From the NCBI GenBank assembly GCA_026122225.1, contig JANEZZ010001852.1:372001-436000 (forward strand): a stretch of 64,000 bases of DNA. Direction: 5' to 3'. The number at the start of each line of letters is the position of its first letter. Position 1 is the first letter of the stretch. Under the pieces are notes generated by a model, which saw only the letters and a program-made list of their open reading frames with translations, was not told the origin of the DNA and ran no database searches. Positions 36,103 to 47,226 of the stretch are shown in pieces. The position numbers and the translations under genes were made by a program. The stretch is from Heloderma charlesbogerti (Eukaryota > Chordata > Lepidosauria > Squamata > Helodermatidae).

Positions 36103-37454
36103 ATGGTACTTTTCCAGAGAGATGTACTATGTACTTTTTCTGAACTATAGATTTGCTTTTAGTCTATAGGGCCTTAAAAGCAAAGAGTGCTCGGCAGCTC
36201 CTTCGTTGACTGCAATAGTCTATTTTCTTGGATGCTGGAAGGCTTTGTGAAAATTTCATTCATCTGAATGCTTGTCCACTGGTCCTGCTGAGTTATTACT
36301 GCACAGCCATGAACAACACATCAACCTATTAAACCAATGTTCATATTAAATTTTATCTGGCTCTGTAGGATAATGGAGAAATTTGCAGGGGGTGGTGGGT
36401 CACAATCTGCTGATATAATTTTGTGCTGTTGGAGAATATAAACACTCATTGACCTTGGTGACATCACATTATTCTGTTTTAGTAGCATCATATTATTCTG
36501 TCTGCACTACCACTTTCTATTAAACCGACACATTAAAAATTATGCTGATACACCACCAAAGAAAGAAGATACCTTCAAACAATCCACTTATTTTTTCCAG
36601 TATAAAATGCCAAATCCTGCAAAAAAAAAATACAGTTCCCAGCAAATAATGTCCTTATTGACCTTATTTATCTAATATTTACTCCTGCATTGGATGCATG
36701 CCATGGGAAAGATGTGAAAGTGTCAGAACTGACTTTCCCACAGTGATGTTTGCTGATGTTACTTTTACTGTCATTACAAGTATACCTTTAAAAGTGTGAA
36801 TGACCTTGTACTTCTACCTACACTATGGACTCATACTGATTTTTAGTACTGCTTTCAAATTAGACATTTTCTAAATTTTAAAGAGCCCCAGCATTTGTAG
36901 CTTAGCAATGGCCAGCTCTTAATGTAAGGCCAAGATCACCTGGAACATCTGCTCGATGTTAATGCTCTCGTGAACTAATAACTTGGAAGAGAGTATACAA
37001 AGTGCTTTTCCTGCACCATGAATCTAGAATTGTGTAGTAGGGTTTCCCAGTCAAAGGATGCAGCTTCTAGACAGGCCTGAGCCGCAGCAATTTTCAGCTG
37101 ATAAATTAAGCACACTCAATAATACTTTAAAATAAATATTATATTTTTCTAACATCTTCAGTCCTGTGTATCTGTGATTGAAATGAAGATCTTTCATAAT
37201 GCTGCTTGTGTTGTTGCTATCTGGAAACTTTAACCTGTTTTAAAATAATACATATTTTAACAATCTTTCAGAGATGAGAAAATGACATAGTAAGGGAGGG
37301 GAGTTAGTACTATAATATAAAGACATTAATTGTTATCATAGCTGGCAAACATATGCATCACACAGGTAAATCCCAATACATAGGTAATTCTAAAGGATTG
37401 TCCACACACACACACATGACTTCTGCCTTTGACTCATGTGTATATCACATGCTT
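36103..37454. other. Unique intronic sequence, possible conserved region
   Basis: No repeat is recognised. 36660-37160 is non-repetitive and balanced in composition. No motif strong enough to name. Confidence 0.35.
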
Positions 37455-37528
37455 CTCATAGAATCATAGAATAGTAGGGTTGGAAGGGGCCTACAAGGCC
37501 ATCGAGTCCAACTCCCTGCTCAATGCAG
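37455..37528 (-). mobile_element. CR1-like LINE/SINE tail fragment
   Basis: TCATAGAATCATAGAATAG, GTTGGAAGGGGCCTACAAGG and CATCGAGTCCAACTCCCTGC match the body of the 5S-SINE at 20839 but without the 5S head. The ATAGAATC direct repeat is typical of CR1 3' ends. Confidence 0.7.
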
Positions 37529-37703
37529 GTATTCTCATTTATCTAAACTTGTATTAAACCAGATGATATTCTCCTAAGATACAGAATCAATAACTATTAT
37601 ATTACTAGGATTTACAGGACTTTGATTAACATCCTGAAAGGTACTGGGGCAAAACTAACTTTAAAACTGATTAGCATCACCCATTATCAACCTACACACT
37701 ATG
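37529..37703. other. Short unique intronic sequence
   Basis: Nothing recognised. Confidence 0.3.
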
Positions 37704-38000
37704 GGTTACATCCAGCAAAGCCTCCCACAGGCAAAAGGGCTCCCAGCAATTAGAGACGTTTGATCCAGGGGAGCTTTTCTGCTGGCTGAACATGGGAAGA
37801 GGCAGTCCCGCATGTTCCTCAAATATCTGCTCTGGAGGGTTACAGGAACTTCTGGAAGAGTGGGGGACGTGGTGCCAGGGGCTGCTGAGGGGTTGGGAAT
37901 TATTAGAACATTTCTCCAGTGGGAGCTTTCTGAATGGAACTTTGCTTGGCGATGCTCCCACCAGAGAAATAAAAACTCTGGATCCAACCCTTTTATTTCT
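37704..38000. mobile_element. Probable inverted-repeat MITE
   Basis: GGGTTACATCCAGCAAAG at the left is mirrored by CTGGATCCAACCCTTT at the right, and GCTTTTCTGCTGG and CCAGTGGGAGCTT add inner pairing. Non-coding; the overlapping frames on both strands are incidental. Confidence 0.4.
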
Positions 38001-38814
38001 GATGGTTGCCAGGCCATTCCTGGGGAAATGAACTAAAGAGCCAACAGTCTTTACATTTACATTGCCTCCAAATGTACGAGGTTCTTTCTTCATCTTTAAA
38101 GACAATTGAACTCATAAGAAGGAAGGAGCGCTCCATAGAGAAACATGGGCTGAAAGGCTAAGCATACCATGTGGCCTTGTGCTACATGACATTCTTTGAT
38201 GCTTTATTTCACATTGCAATGGATCTTTAGATGCTATGGCATTTACGCAAAGCACCTCCGTTCAGTTTCACAAGTGAATGCAGGCAGAAAATTGCTCTTT
38301 GGAATTGAAATGCACCTTTTCAATTCCCTTTCTTTTTGCTCCTCTCTTCAACCTTCTCTCTATAGATCCTGGCTCCTAATGTGGGTTAAAGAATTGAAGC
38401 TGGCCTGCACCTGATAAACAGGATGTAGCTGACCTTAAACTCAGTTCCTGTTACGGATTTTGCAAAATAAATACCTGTTCTGAATCTGTGCTGAGAACAC
38501 AAAACTAATTTTAGAAGCAACTAGATGTCATTCATATGCTAATATCTCTTTACTGTTATGGACAGGGGCTTAATGTGAACAAGTGTTCCACAGAAGAAAG
38601 ATGCAATATCTCATTAGTTTTCTCTTGTGTCATTCAGTACTAAAGGAAAGTTAATTACTTCCATGACTAAAAAAAGACGATAAAGAGAAAATGCCATTTC
38701 AGCCTATATGCTTAGTGATACTTCATCAGTATCTGCAAAAATGCTGTCTATATATTCTGTCTGGTGCTTGCATCTTGCTCCAGTATTAGTTTAGTTTAGT
38801 TTAACACCGATATT
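38001..38814. other. Unique intronic sequence
   Basis: No supported feature. Confidence 0.35.
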
Positions 38815-39612
38815 GGGTGTCTCTACACAAGCATTTTATTGCACACTCATGATTGGCCCCTGACAGACGTTGGCAGGTCCTTCGCACAACATTGTCAACC
38901 TCTGGGACATCTCCTGGGTTTTTTCCCATTTATCCCCCTTTCAAAAAGATCTGAGATAAACTGGAATATTAAAAAAACAAACCATGGGATATCAGCAGTG
39001 TGAAATGCCAGCATTGCACTATGAACTTGCTGAAGAAGGACTTTCCTTGATTCAAACCATGTGTCTGCCATGTAAATGCTTGAGCACGTTTCTTAATTGG
39101 AGGGAGAAGTGGTAAAATGCCTCCCTGCAATGAAGGGAGACAGATCTGAACCCCTACCCCACCAAGCTCAGAATCAATGTCCTCTGTTGATTCAGATCAC
39201 CCCATTAAGTTCAATGGGGCTTACTCCCAGGTAAGTGTGTCAACGGTTGCAGACTTAAAGCATGATCTTATGTCTACTTAGAAGTCCCATTGACTTCAAT
39301 GGGACTTACTGTCAAGTAAATGTGCTTAGGGTTGCAGACTTCCAGCACAATCTTACGTCTACTCAGAAGTTGTAGCTTTCCTGGGACTGTGAGGAAACAG
39401 TACAGAGCAAGTTAAGCGACGAAAACAAGACTCCTCCCCGCCCCCCCTCGCTCCTTTGCACACATGCCAGGGAGGGAGGGAGGTGCTCCCTCGATTCAAA
39501 CCATGTGTCTGCCGTGTAAAGGAGCCCATCCTAATTCCGCAAAAAACTGAAAGCAGAAAGCCCCGGTAAGGATATGGGGTTTTGCGGGGGGTTTGCTAAT
39601 GTAGAGACACTC
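38815..39612. mobile_element. Non-autonomous DNA element, GGGTGTCTCTACA ends
   Basis: The left end GGGTGTCTCTACACAAGC and the right end read inward GAGTGTCTCTACATTAGC are terminal inverted repeats. ATT flanks both sides. The body contains two tandem copies of the AATCCTA palindrome at 39201-39372. No transposase. Confidence 0.6.
39201..39372. repeat. Tandem AATCCTA-type palindromic repeats
   Basis: TTCAATGGGGCTTACTCCCA, then AGTCCCATTGACTTCAATGG and GACTTACTGTCAAGTAAATG follow each other, with repeated GGTTGCAGACTT joints. The clearest copies of this family in the window. Confidence 0.75.
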
Positions 39613-39670
39613 ATTGTCTCCATAAGCTCCTGATATGCCATAGAAATAACCTAATAGTTTGTTTGTTTGT

Positions 39671-39912
39671 TTATTTATTTATTTATTGCATTTATACCCC
39701 GCCTTTTTTCCTCTTGCAAGGAACCCAAGGCGGCTTACATTATCCTCCTCCTCTCCATTTTATCCTCACAACAACAACCCTGTGAGGTGGGTTGGGCTGA
39801 GAGTCTGTGACTGGCCCAAAGTCACCCAGTGAGCTTCCATGGCTGAGTGGGGACTAGAACCCGGATCTCCCAGCTCCTAGTCCAACACTCTTGCCACTAC
39901 ACCACACTGGCT
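39671..39912 (-). mobile_element. tRNA-derived SINE with L2-type tail, full length
   Basis: Reverse-strand copy of the SINE at 35874, including the B box (GGACTAGAACC on +) and the CCACTACACCACACTGGC head end. The 3' tail is TTATTTATTTATTTATTGCA on +. Confidence 0.88.
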
Positions 39913-40821
39913 TTTCTCCAAATGGAGACCAACTGACATCTTAACTCTTAGATTCCCCTGGTAGGCTGTTCTTTTATATTTCCACTTAGTCTCAGGCAAT
40001 TAGCATCTGTAAGCTTCATTAGGTTGACTGGAAATAAAGCCTTGGAAAGGAGCCCTTTTGTCTGCGTGTTGATTTGGGCTAGTGGAGGATTTCAGAAGGG
40101 GGCATTCCTGACACATGGGTTGTCATTACGTGTAAACCCAAAACTGTGGGTTGTTCCACCAGGCTACAGAAACAGCAGATGAAAGCGGTCAAAAAGCCTA
40201 GGTGCTTTAGAGGACAGTACTATAGTGCCACAAAAGCTTTTGGGATACAGGGAGAGTGGGTGAAAGAGGAAGGAAACACACAACTCGGAGATGGAGAAAA
40301 CAAACCACAATTTGTTGAATTGTATGTTAGACAAACCCTGGGAAGAGCAACAGATCATGGGTTAAATGAATGGTATTAACCACTGGCGGCTCCCAAAAAC
40401 TCAAAGTGCAGATGGTCTCTCTCCCTGCACCTCTCCTTCTCCTTGCTCAATTTGACAGGAGCAGCGGCCAGCCTGTCTGTTGCTGCCCCACCACATCCTG
40501 TCCCAGCAGCTACAGTGCCTGGTGCATCACTTACAGCTGTGCTTGGTGTTGCAGCTGCTACTAGTCCTTTGTTGCTGGCCCCTTTGTTTCACCCACCTCC
40601 TCCTGTGCTTCAGGCCAGCCAGTGAGCTGCCTCCTCTGCTGTCAGACCTGCTCCAGAGGGAAAGCCACTGCAGGGTGAAGAGGTGTGTGGCCCTCTCCTT
40701 TCTCAGTCCCTAGGAGCTGGGTCACCATTGTTTCCCCACTTCACATCCAGAGCACATCCCCCTGTAGGAGAGCAGAGGCTTTCTCCTGCAGCACGCCAGA
40801 GTGTGGATGAGAAGTGCCTTT
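39913..40821. other. Intronic sequence, unassigned
   Basis: 40430-40700 is C/T-rich (CTGCACCTCTCCTTCTCCTT) and gives incidental frames in three registers. No gene. Confidence 0.3.
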
Positions 40822-40953
40822 GAGTAGTATCCAACATTAGTCCTACGCAGGGTAGACCCATTGAAATGAATGAGGCTTAAGTTAGTAATGATTAATTTGT
40901 CCCATTCATTTCAATAGGTCAACTCTACATAGGACTAACGTTGGATACTACTC
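40822..40953. mobile_element. Nearly complete palindromic MITE, 132 bp
   Basis: GAGTAGTATCCAACATTAGT at the left is mirrored by ACTAACGTTGGATACTACTC at the right. Pairing continues through ATTGAAATGAATGAG and CCCATTCATTTCAATAGG, so most of the element folds into one hairpin of about 50-bp arms. Confidence 0.8.
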
Positions 40954-41211
40954 TGTCAGACCTACCTTAATTTGACTTAGGATTCCGTTTCCCTTCATAG
41001 GAATTGTAGACAAATCAGAAACCAAGGCATTAATAATTCCCTTCACCTTTCAGCTCTTTGCCACTTATGTTTTTGAAAGGATAGCATGATTTTTTTATTT
41101 TGTATGCTGTGAGAATAGATTCCTGCAGGTATTGTCTTGTTTCTGCACCAAATCTTTCCTTTCCCAAGGCCCACCTTATCTCAGAATAGTGTGTTTTTCC
41201 TCTCTCTCTGA

Positions 41212-42224
41212 GGGGGTCTCCACGAGCAATTTACTGCGAGGTTGCTGTGTTCGCAGGGCATTCGGGGCACATGATGTTGTGGCCACCTCACAGCCATCCC
41301 CAAGTTTCATGCCAAAAGACAGGTTCTTCTGAGACTACTTTTAGTCCGATTGTTCTTTAATTTGGCTTGTCTGTGCTTCTGTTGTGGTGTGCATCACCCT
41401 CCACATTTACTCTGGCATGGTTTCCCTGCCCAGGGGTGTGTCTTTCACCTAGTCATGACCTCACTGACCTCAGTCAAGAGGTGTTTCCCCAATGTTTCCA
41501 CCATTTCAGGACTGGCCGTCAGAGTTCTGAGCCACCTCATGGCATTTACTTCATCTTGCCTACCACTAAACTCTGGCGGCCATCCCCGCAAAGCATAGGT
41601 GTGCTCCAGGCAGCCGCTAACTTAAAAAAAGAAGAAGTAACGAATGAAAGCGAAATGGCACTTTTGTCCGGCAATACCTATACCCCCTGTCTCACAATCT
41701 CAATATCGCGCATTTGCCAGCAAGTCCTACAGCCCCTGTCTCACTACCACACAATTGTAGTAGTGGTACTTCCCTTCCCTAGTGAGTTAGGGAAGGGAAG
41801 GAAATAAAAACAGAATTGGAGGAATTGGGCATAGGTTGGGGAAGCAGGTGTCTCCTCAGAAGTAACTCCCATTGTGGTCAATGACGCTTGTTCCCTAAAT
41901 ATCAATGCTGTATTTCTTTACTGTTTGCTTTGTCGCTGTAAGGAAGTAATATGAAACTTTGCATTACAGGAGCTTCAGGGGAAGGAGACAGGGGAGCAGA
42001 GTCTGGAGGCGGGGAAGCCTCTCTTATTGGTTGAGTGACCTCTGCCAGTCTGATGATGTTCACTCCACCCACCCCCACCCCACCCCACCCAAAAGTATGT
42101 TCCTGTGAAGTGACTTAGAATGGTGCGGTGCACTTGTTTGTGGAGCCCTGCACAGACCAAAGCCAGTTCCTTGAAAAATCCAGGTAAGCTACCATTTGCT
42201 TCTTCTATTGTTGTGGAGACCCCC
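41212..42224. mobile_element. Non-autonomous DNA element, copy 2 (relative of 30295-31540)
   Basis: GGGGGTCTCCAC at the left and GTGGAGACCCCC at the right are perfect 12-bp terminal inverted repeats. It carries one internal AGTAACTCCCATTGTGGTCA unit, where copy 1 has three. (CACCC)n at 42064-42092 is an internal low-complexity tract. Confidence 0.7.
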
Positions 42225-42999
42225 TTGCCCTCTGTCTGCTGAAAGATTGTAAAAGGATTTATATATTAAAATAAATAAATAAATAACTCTGATGAGGGTT
42301 CAAGTAGCCAGAACCAGGAGGCAGGTCGTGGACTTATGGGGCGGGGGGGGGGGGTTGAGAGAGAGAGAGATGCTGAATTAAAAGGTGGGCTGGGGTCAGG
42401 GAGGCAGGACTGGAATGGGGAGGATTTTACTTTAACCCTGTTGCCAGTATGATGCACCTACAATCTGTGTTGTTGTTGTTGTTGTTGTTCCTGCCCAGTG
42501 CATGTGTGTGTGTGTGCACGAGTGCCTGTCCCACTTCTCCTAGTAATAAGTTAACATACCTCTCACACTATTTTTTTATTATTATTTTTATTTTTGTCAA
42601 AGTGGCTCCCACTTGAAAAATACGGAAGACCACTGGGTTAAATAAATCAGGGTTTAGCATGAGAGCCTATAATTTTTAAAAGAGTTGGTGTGATGGAGCA
42701 ATCATCATCCCCCATGGTGTACATACTCATACTCATCCCCGACCAAGATGATCAAGTTTTTGAAGAACAAAAGAGAGAGAGAGAGAGAGAGGCGCTAACC
42801 AGTCTGACCAAATATGATCACAGAAGAGAGAAAATGAACAGCTGTCCAAGATGAGAAAACTGTGTCTTTGTCCAAGAGATTGTGAAAGGGGGACAGGAGG
42901 AGTGACATGCCTATAAGCTCAGTGATTGCTCCAGGAGAAAGTGAGAGACTACAAGAAGCCCATGTCAACTGGTGTATATATCACAACACACTTGGAAGA
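42225..42999. other. Low-complexity-rich intronic sequence
   Basis: Holds (AAAT)n at 42268-42285, a G run at 42341-42354, (GA)n at 42356-42371 and 42773-42791, and (GTT)n at 42468-42490. No gene. Confidence 0.6.
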
Positions 43000-43202
43000 A
43001 GGGCCCATTGCTTAGAGTACATGTTTTGCATCTAGAACATCCCAGGTTCAATTCCAGCAATCTTCAATTAATAGGAAAAGGCAGCAGGTGATTGGAAAGA
43101 TATCTGCTTAGGACTGTGGAGAGACACTTGCCAGCCAGAGTAAACAATACTAGCCGAGACGGACAAATAATCCGACCTAGTATAAAGCAGATTCTCTGTT
43201 CT
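43000..43202 (+). mobile_element. tRNA-Ala-derived SINE, complete
   Basis: GGCCCATTGCTTAGAGTACA with B box GGTTCAATTCC at 43045-43055, a diverged body, and the tail CTAGTATAAAGCAGATTCTC. Relative of 26469-26650. Confidence 0.7.
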
Positions 43203-43299
43203 TGTGGAGCGCTGACATTACCGGCTGACCATTCAGCTCAAAATAAAGCAAAAATCAATGGGACAATTTGTATAACTGTGGTAACATAAAACTGTATTT

Positions 43300-43490
43300 T
43301 ATTGATTCCTGTGCTGTTTATTGCTTTGCATTATATTGTATTTTTTTTTTTTTAAATAGCTATATTGTATTTTTATGTTTTTCACTGTTATATGGCATTT
43401 TAGTTTTTTTGACTGTTTATAATCCATCCAGAGAACATTAGTTATTGGGCAAATTAGAAATGTAATATATAAAGAAATACAATAAATAAC
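43300..43490 (+). mobile_element. Degenerate L2-like 3' end
   Basis: AATCCATCCAGAGAACATTA, TTATTGGGCAAATTAGAAAT and an AATAAATAA tail match the L2 3' pattern at 33290-33352. Confidence 0.55.
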
Positions 43491-45059
43491 AAGACTGAAA
43501 TCCCAGTCACAACCTATATTTTATTAAAATCAATTGCAAAACTTCTATTGGTTTTAAAAATCAGAATTGCACATGCACCAAATTGTGATTACTTGGCATA
43601 TGAAAACAGTGTTTTAAAAATGTTTAGCCCTGTTATTTAATTTAATGGAAAATAAAAATGTGCCACCGATTCCATGATAATTCTGTAGCATTCTCTGGCA
43701 GAGAAAATGGGCACCAATGTGAACATAGCTCCTGAATTTAAAGGCAGCATCCTGAAAAATATGCACACCCTTTATGGAAATCTTTTCTCCTATACCAGGG
43801 CTATGCAGGTGGCAAGACCCAAATTGTGCAATTTGAGTCTCGGGTCAAAAGGACTGAACCTACTCTCAACCTAGATTCAGATATTTAAGTCTGCCCAATA
43901 CCCCATATCTTCATTGCCACTCCCACTTTCACTGCAGCCATGACTGCTGCTGCCTTAGGGTGATACTACCTTTATGTGTGGTTATGAAACCACTGAAATG
44001 TAACACTTTAGCAGCTATGATGTCATGAAATGTTCATGAACATTCCAACTGCTCAGGTAACAATGCATTCAAAAATAAATTTGAGCTTTAATATGAAGAA
44101 AATGAAAGGTCATCCCCTGCCCCAGCAGAACAAGCAATGACAAAATATTAACAAGTAGTGTCAGGTTTGGAAACCAAGGGAGAAGATGTCTGAAGGAAAG
44201 GAAGGGTAAAAAAAAGGAAGAGAGTTGGGAAAGAACAGATTACTGAGAAAGGAGGCTGTGAAAAAACCCCATCAGAGAAAAAAAGAGAGGAAAGGTTGTA
44301 TTCTTGAAAGAGAAGGGGGTTGACAGAGAATAGAAAAAGTGCTTGTAGAAAAAGATTTGAATATGAAAGTAAAAAGGCTACCAATTTGAGAAAGCTGATT
44401 TCAAAGACTGAATTATGTTATTCTGAAGCAAGTCTTCTTGAATGATATGATTTACTAGTTAGATGTGTGCATATGGCTGCATTCATACATAAGAATAAGC
44501 CAGAATTCCAGAGAATCCTGGGTTATTGTGCTCAAGCAGTTGTGCTCATGCACACTGTCTGACTGCTATTGCTTGGCTCCTCCCACAAGCAGAAGCAGCT
44601 AAAGTAAACAGAAACTAACCAGGCAAAAACTTGGCACTGAAGTTGGGGCAGTATCATGTGGTGTCATTCTGCAAACTCAAATAGCGCTAGTGGAGCTCTG
44701 CTGAATCTTTCTGTTGCACAAGTGGTTGCCCATTAAGCTTGTACACCAGTTGCACAACAGGTTGTATAAGAGGTATGCGCCACTGGTTGCATAAGTACAA
44801 TGCACAACCACTTGCTCAACTGCACTTGAGCAAACATAACTTTAGTTGGATTCTTCTATTGTGCATAATTCAGAACCTAGTTTCTGCTAGCACAACATCC
44901 TTTGTGCTAACAGAATGATACAGTTGGATCCTACCCTTTGTTTCCAATTCGTAGCTTATTCAGAAGTGACAAATCAGGAGCCCAGGTTTAGACATAATGC
45001 CTGTTGGTAAATTTGGGCAGGCATTTGGGGTGGGTTAGGGGATTTTTAGAAATATGATG
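43491..45059. other. Intronic sequence with a purine-rich block and a palindromic repeat
   Basis: 44150-44390 is strongly purine-rich on +. 44710-44825 folds back (GTTGCACAAGTGGTTGCCCA with the partner GCACAACCACTTGCTCAAC), probably a MITE. The rest is unassigned. Confidence 0.45.
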
Positions 45060-45181
45060 TTTTTAATGTAGAATTTTATTGTTTTAAACTGTTTCTATTG
45101 TTGTGCATCGCCCAGAGTGGCTGGGTGACCGGCCAGATGGGCAATTAATAAATTTAATAAATAAAATAAAATAAATAAATT
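45060..45181 (+). mobile_element. L2-like LINE 3' end
   Basis: TTTTAAACTGTTTCTATTGT, CATCGCCCAGAGTGGCTGGG and an (AATAAA)n tail. Confidence 0.65.
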
Positions 45182-47061
45182 TCTGGTTACCTTTGCTGCT
45201 TTTGCTGGTGGGAGAAGCCAGCTGGAAGCAACTGGGCCGCATGTACAAGTATGTTCCTCCTGAACAATAAACCAAGATTTTCTGGAATTCTGGCTTATTG
45301 TAACATGCATATGTGACCTATTATGTATTCTGAGTTCAGAATTACATAGGTAACAGCTGGTGGTAGTGGTGGTACAGTAGCACTGGACCAAGCAGTGGCC
45401 CAAAAGGCCAACCTGAGATTTAACTTTCTAAAGTCACGTATACTTCTATTGTCCTTTTTGACACACTCCTGCTTTCAGTCATTTAGCTGCTGTTTGGGGC
45501 CCAATAGTCATGGCTATAACAATGACTATGAATTCCATTATTTAAAAGCCCTGGCATGCTTTTGTTACATATTCATCTATATCTGGGCAGTCACAACAGC
45601 TTCTATTTAATGGTTTGCATAAACTGTTTGCACAGTGAAAATTGTCATGAGATTTTTAAAAGTAATTAATCACCCTTAAAATAAAGGGACTGGTTTAGGC
45701 GTTCTTATAGCTGAAGATATCTCTGTTTACCTACACAGCTCAGTGAAACCAAAAGATAGAGAAAAGATTTAACAATGTTATTGACTCTGGCACAAGCAGG
45801 AGCAGCAGTAGACAGTTGCTCCAGTAAGGCCTTTTATTCCCCTTACCCCTCAGGCTCCCATGGACAAAAATATTCACATCAAATAATACATACAACATGC
45901 TATCACTACTATTACAAAGTAAAATGTGCTATCCAACACCTTTCTGGACAAAATCCAAAGCCCTCTTAGGAGCATGTATGCACAGGGAGGCTTCTCGCAT
46001 TCTCCCCAAACAGAAGGTCCTCTAGCAGCATCAGACGATGTCCATGAAACATGCAATTTGTCAGGATTCACTGACTACTGGGGCTATCATAAGAAGGAGG
46101 AGACTTCGAAGCCCAACTGTGAGGCCTTGGCGTCGTCACTTGGCATGGGTGATACCAGACTCTTTTTTCAAATAAAAAGAAAGGGAAGAGAAGCACCTCT
46201 GCCTGCATTAATTTGGGTTTCCTGCTCCCTTTCAAAAAATAAATGTGCCGCAGGGCTGAGAGTAATGGAGCTGGTGCATTGCTTTCCTGTTGCCACCCAC
46301 ACATAGTAGCATGGCTGACTCCTCCTCTTCCATCACTAAATGCCCAGTAAATCCATGAAGGGGGGGACAAGACCCCCAAGGGACCACAGAGGACACCTTG
46401 TCCAGGGTCCCCTCAAACCTCGTACAAGCAGACCTGCCTGCTGTGTATCTGAAGCTGGTAATGCAGTGTTTTGGGGAAATGTTTACAGTAAAATATTAAT
46501 CTGCTTTACCACAGATGTAAATGTACTTTAAAATGAGAAGTTTATGTTACTGCTAATTTATGCTACCCTGAAAAAACGGTGTGTTACTGGTCTGTAAAAA
46601 TAATCAGCTGAAATGATTATGCTATAGAGAAATACTTTCTCCCCTCATGTGTGTGTATACAACATACATACATGCATACATACATATACAGACACACACA
46701 GAGAGAGAAGCTGGTGTTGTTTCGTAACAGGGTTCTAATTCATGTAGGAAGCCTCCACAGATAGAAAAGTCTCCCCACTTTAGGAATTATTCCTATTGAG
46801 AAGCCGGAAGGAGTCAAACAAACAGGGGGGGGGGGCTAAACACACACCTCACAGTATCTATGTTGTTTCTTCTTTCCAATAATGCACAGCCTTTTACATT
46901 TCCATTATTGGGTTTAATTTAATTTCAGAGACCCATGCTGCCCATGTCTCTCTCTTTTAAAAACAACAGTTGTGCTTTATTTGCAGAGTACAAATCCCTT
47001 CCTTCCACTTCTCTTTCTCTTTCAAATCACAGCTGATATGACAATTCATGGAATATCACTA
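45182..47061. other. Mostly unique intronic sequence
   Basis: A (CATA)/(CA) tract lies at 46648-46705. Open frames at 45926-46379 overlap on both strands without domain signals. No gene. Confidence 0.35.
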
Positions 47062-47226
47062 TGGGCCGATCTACATTGCGCCCGCCATCACAATGAATTC
47101 GGTGTCCCATCGGGTTAAATGCTCTCGCATTAAAACGTGATTATTCACACTCACCCATTTCCCCCGTTGCAGTGCTTCATCAAATGCACAAGCTCAGTTC
47201 ACACTCAAGCACTGTGCTGTTTTCCT

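Noticed and set aside
37692..38105. 137-residue minus-strand protein
   Set aside because: Overlaps an inverted-repeat MITE with frames open on both strands; no homology recognised.
45926..46379. 126- and 103-residue overlapping frames as a gene
   Set aside because: Frames on both strands, no splice sites or motif; no support.
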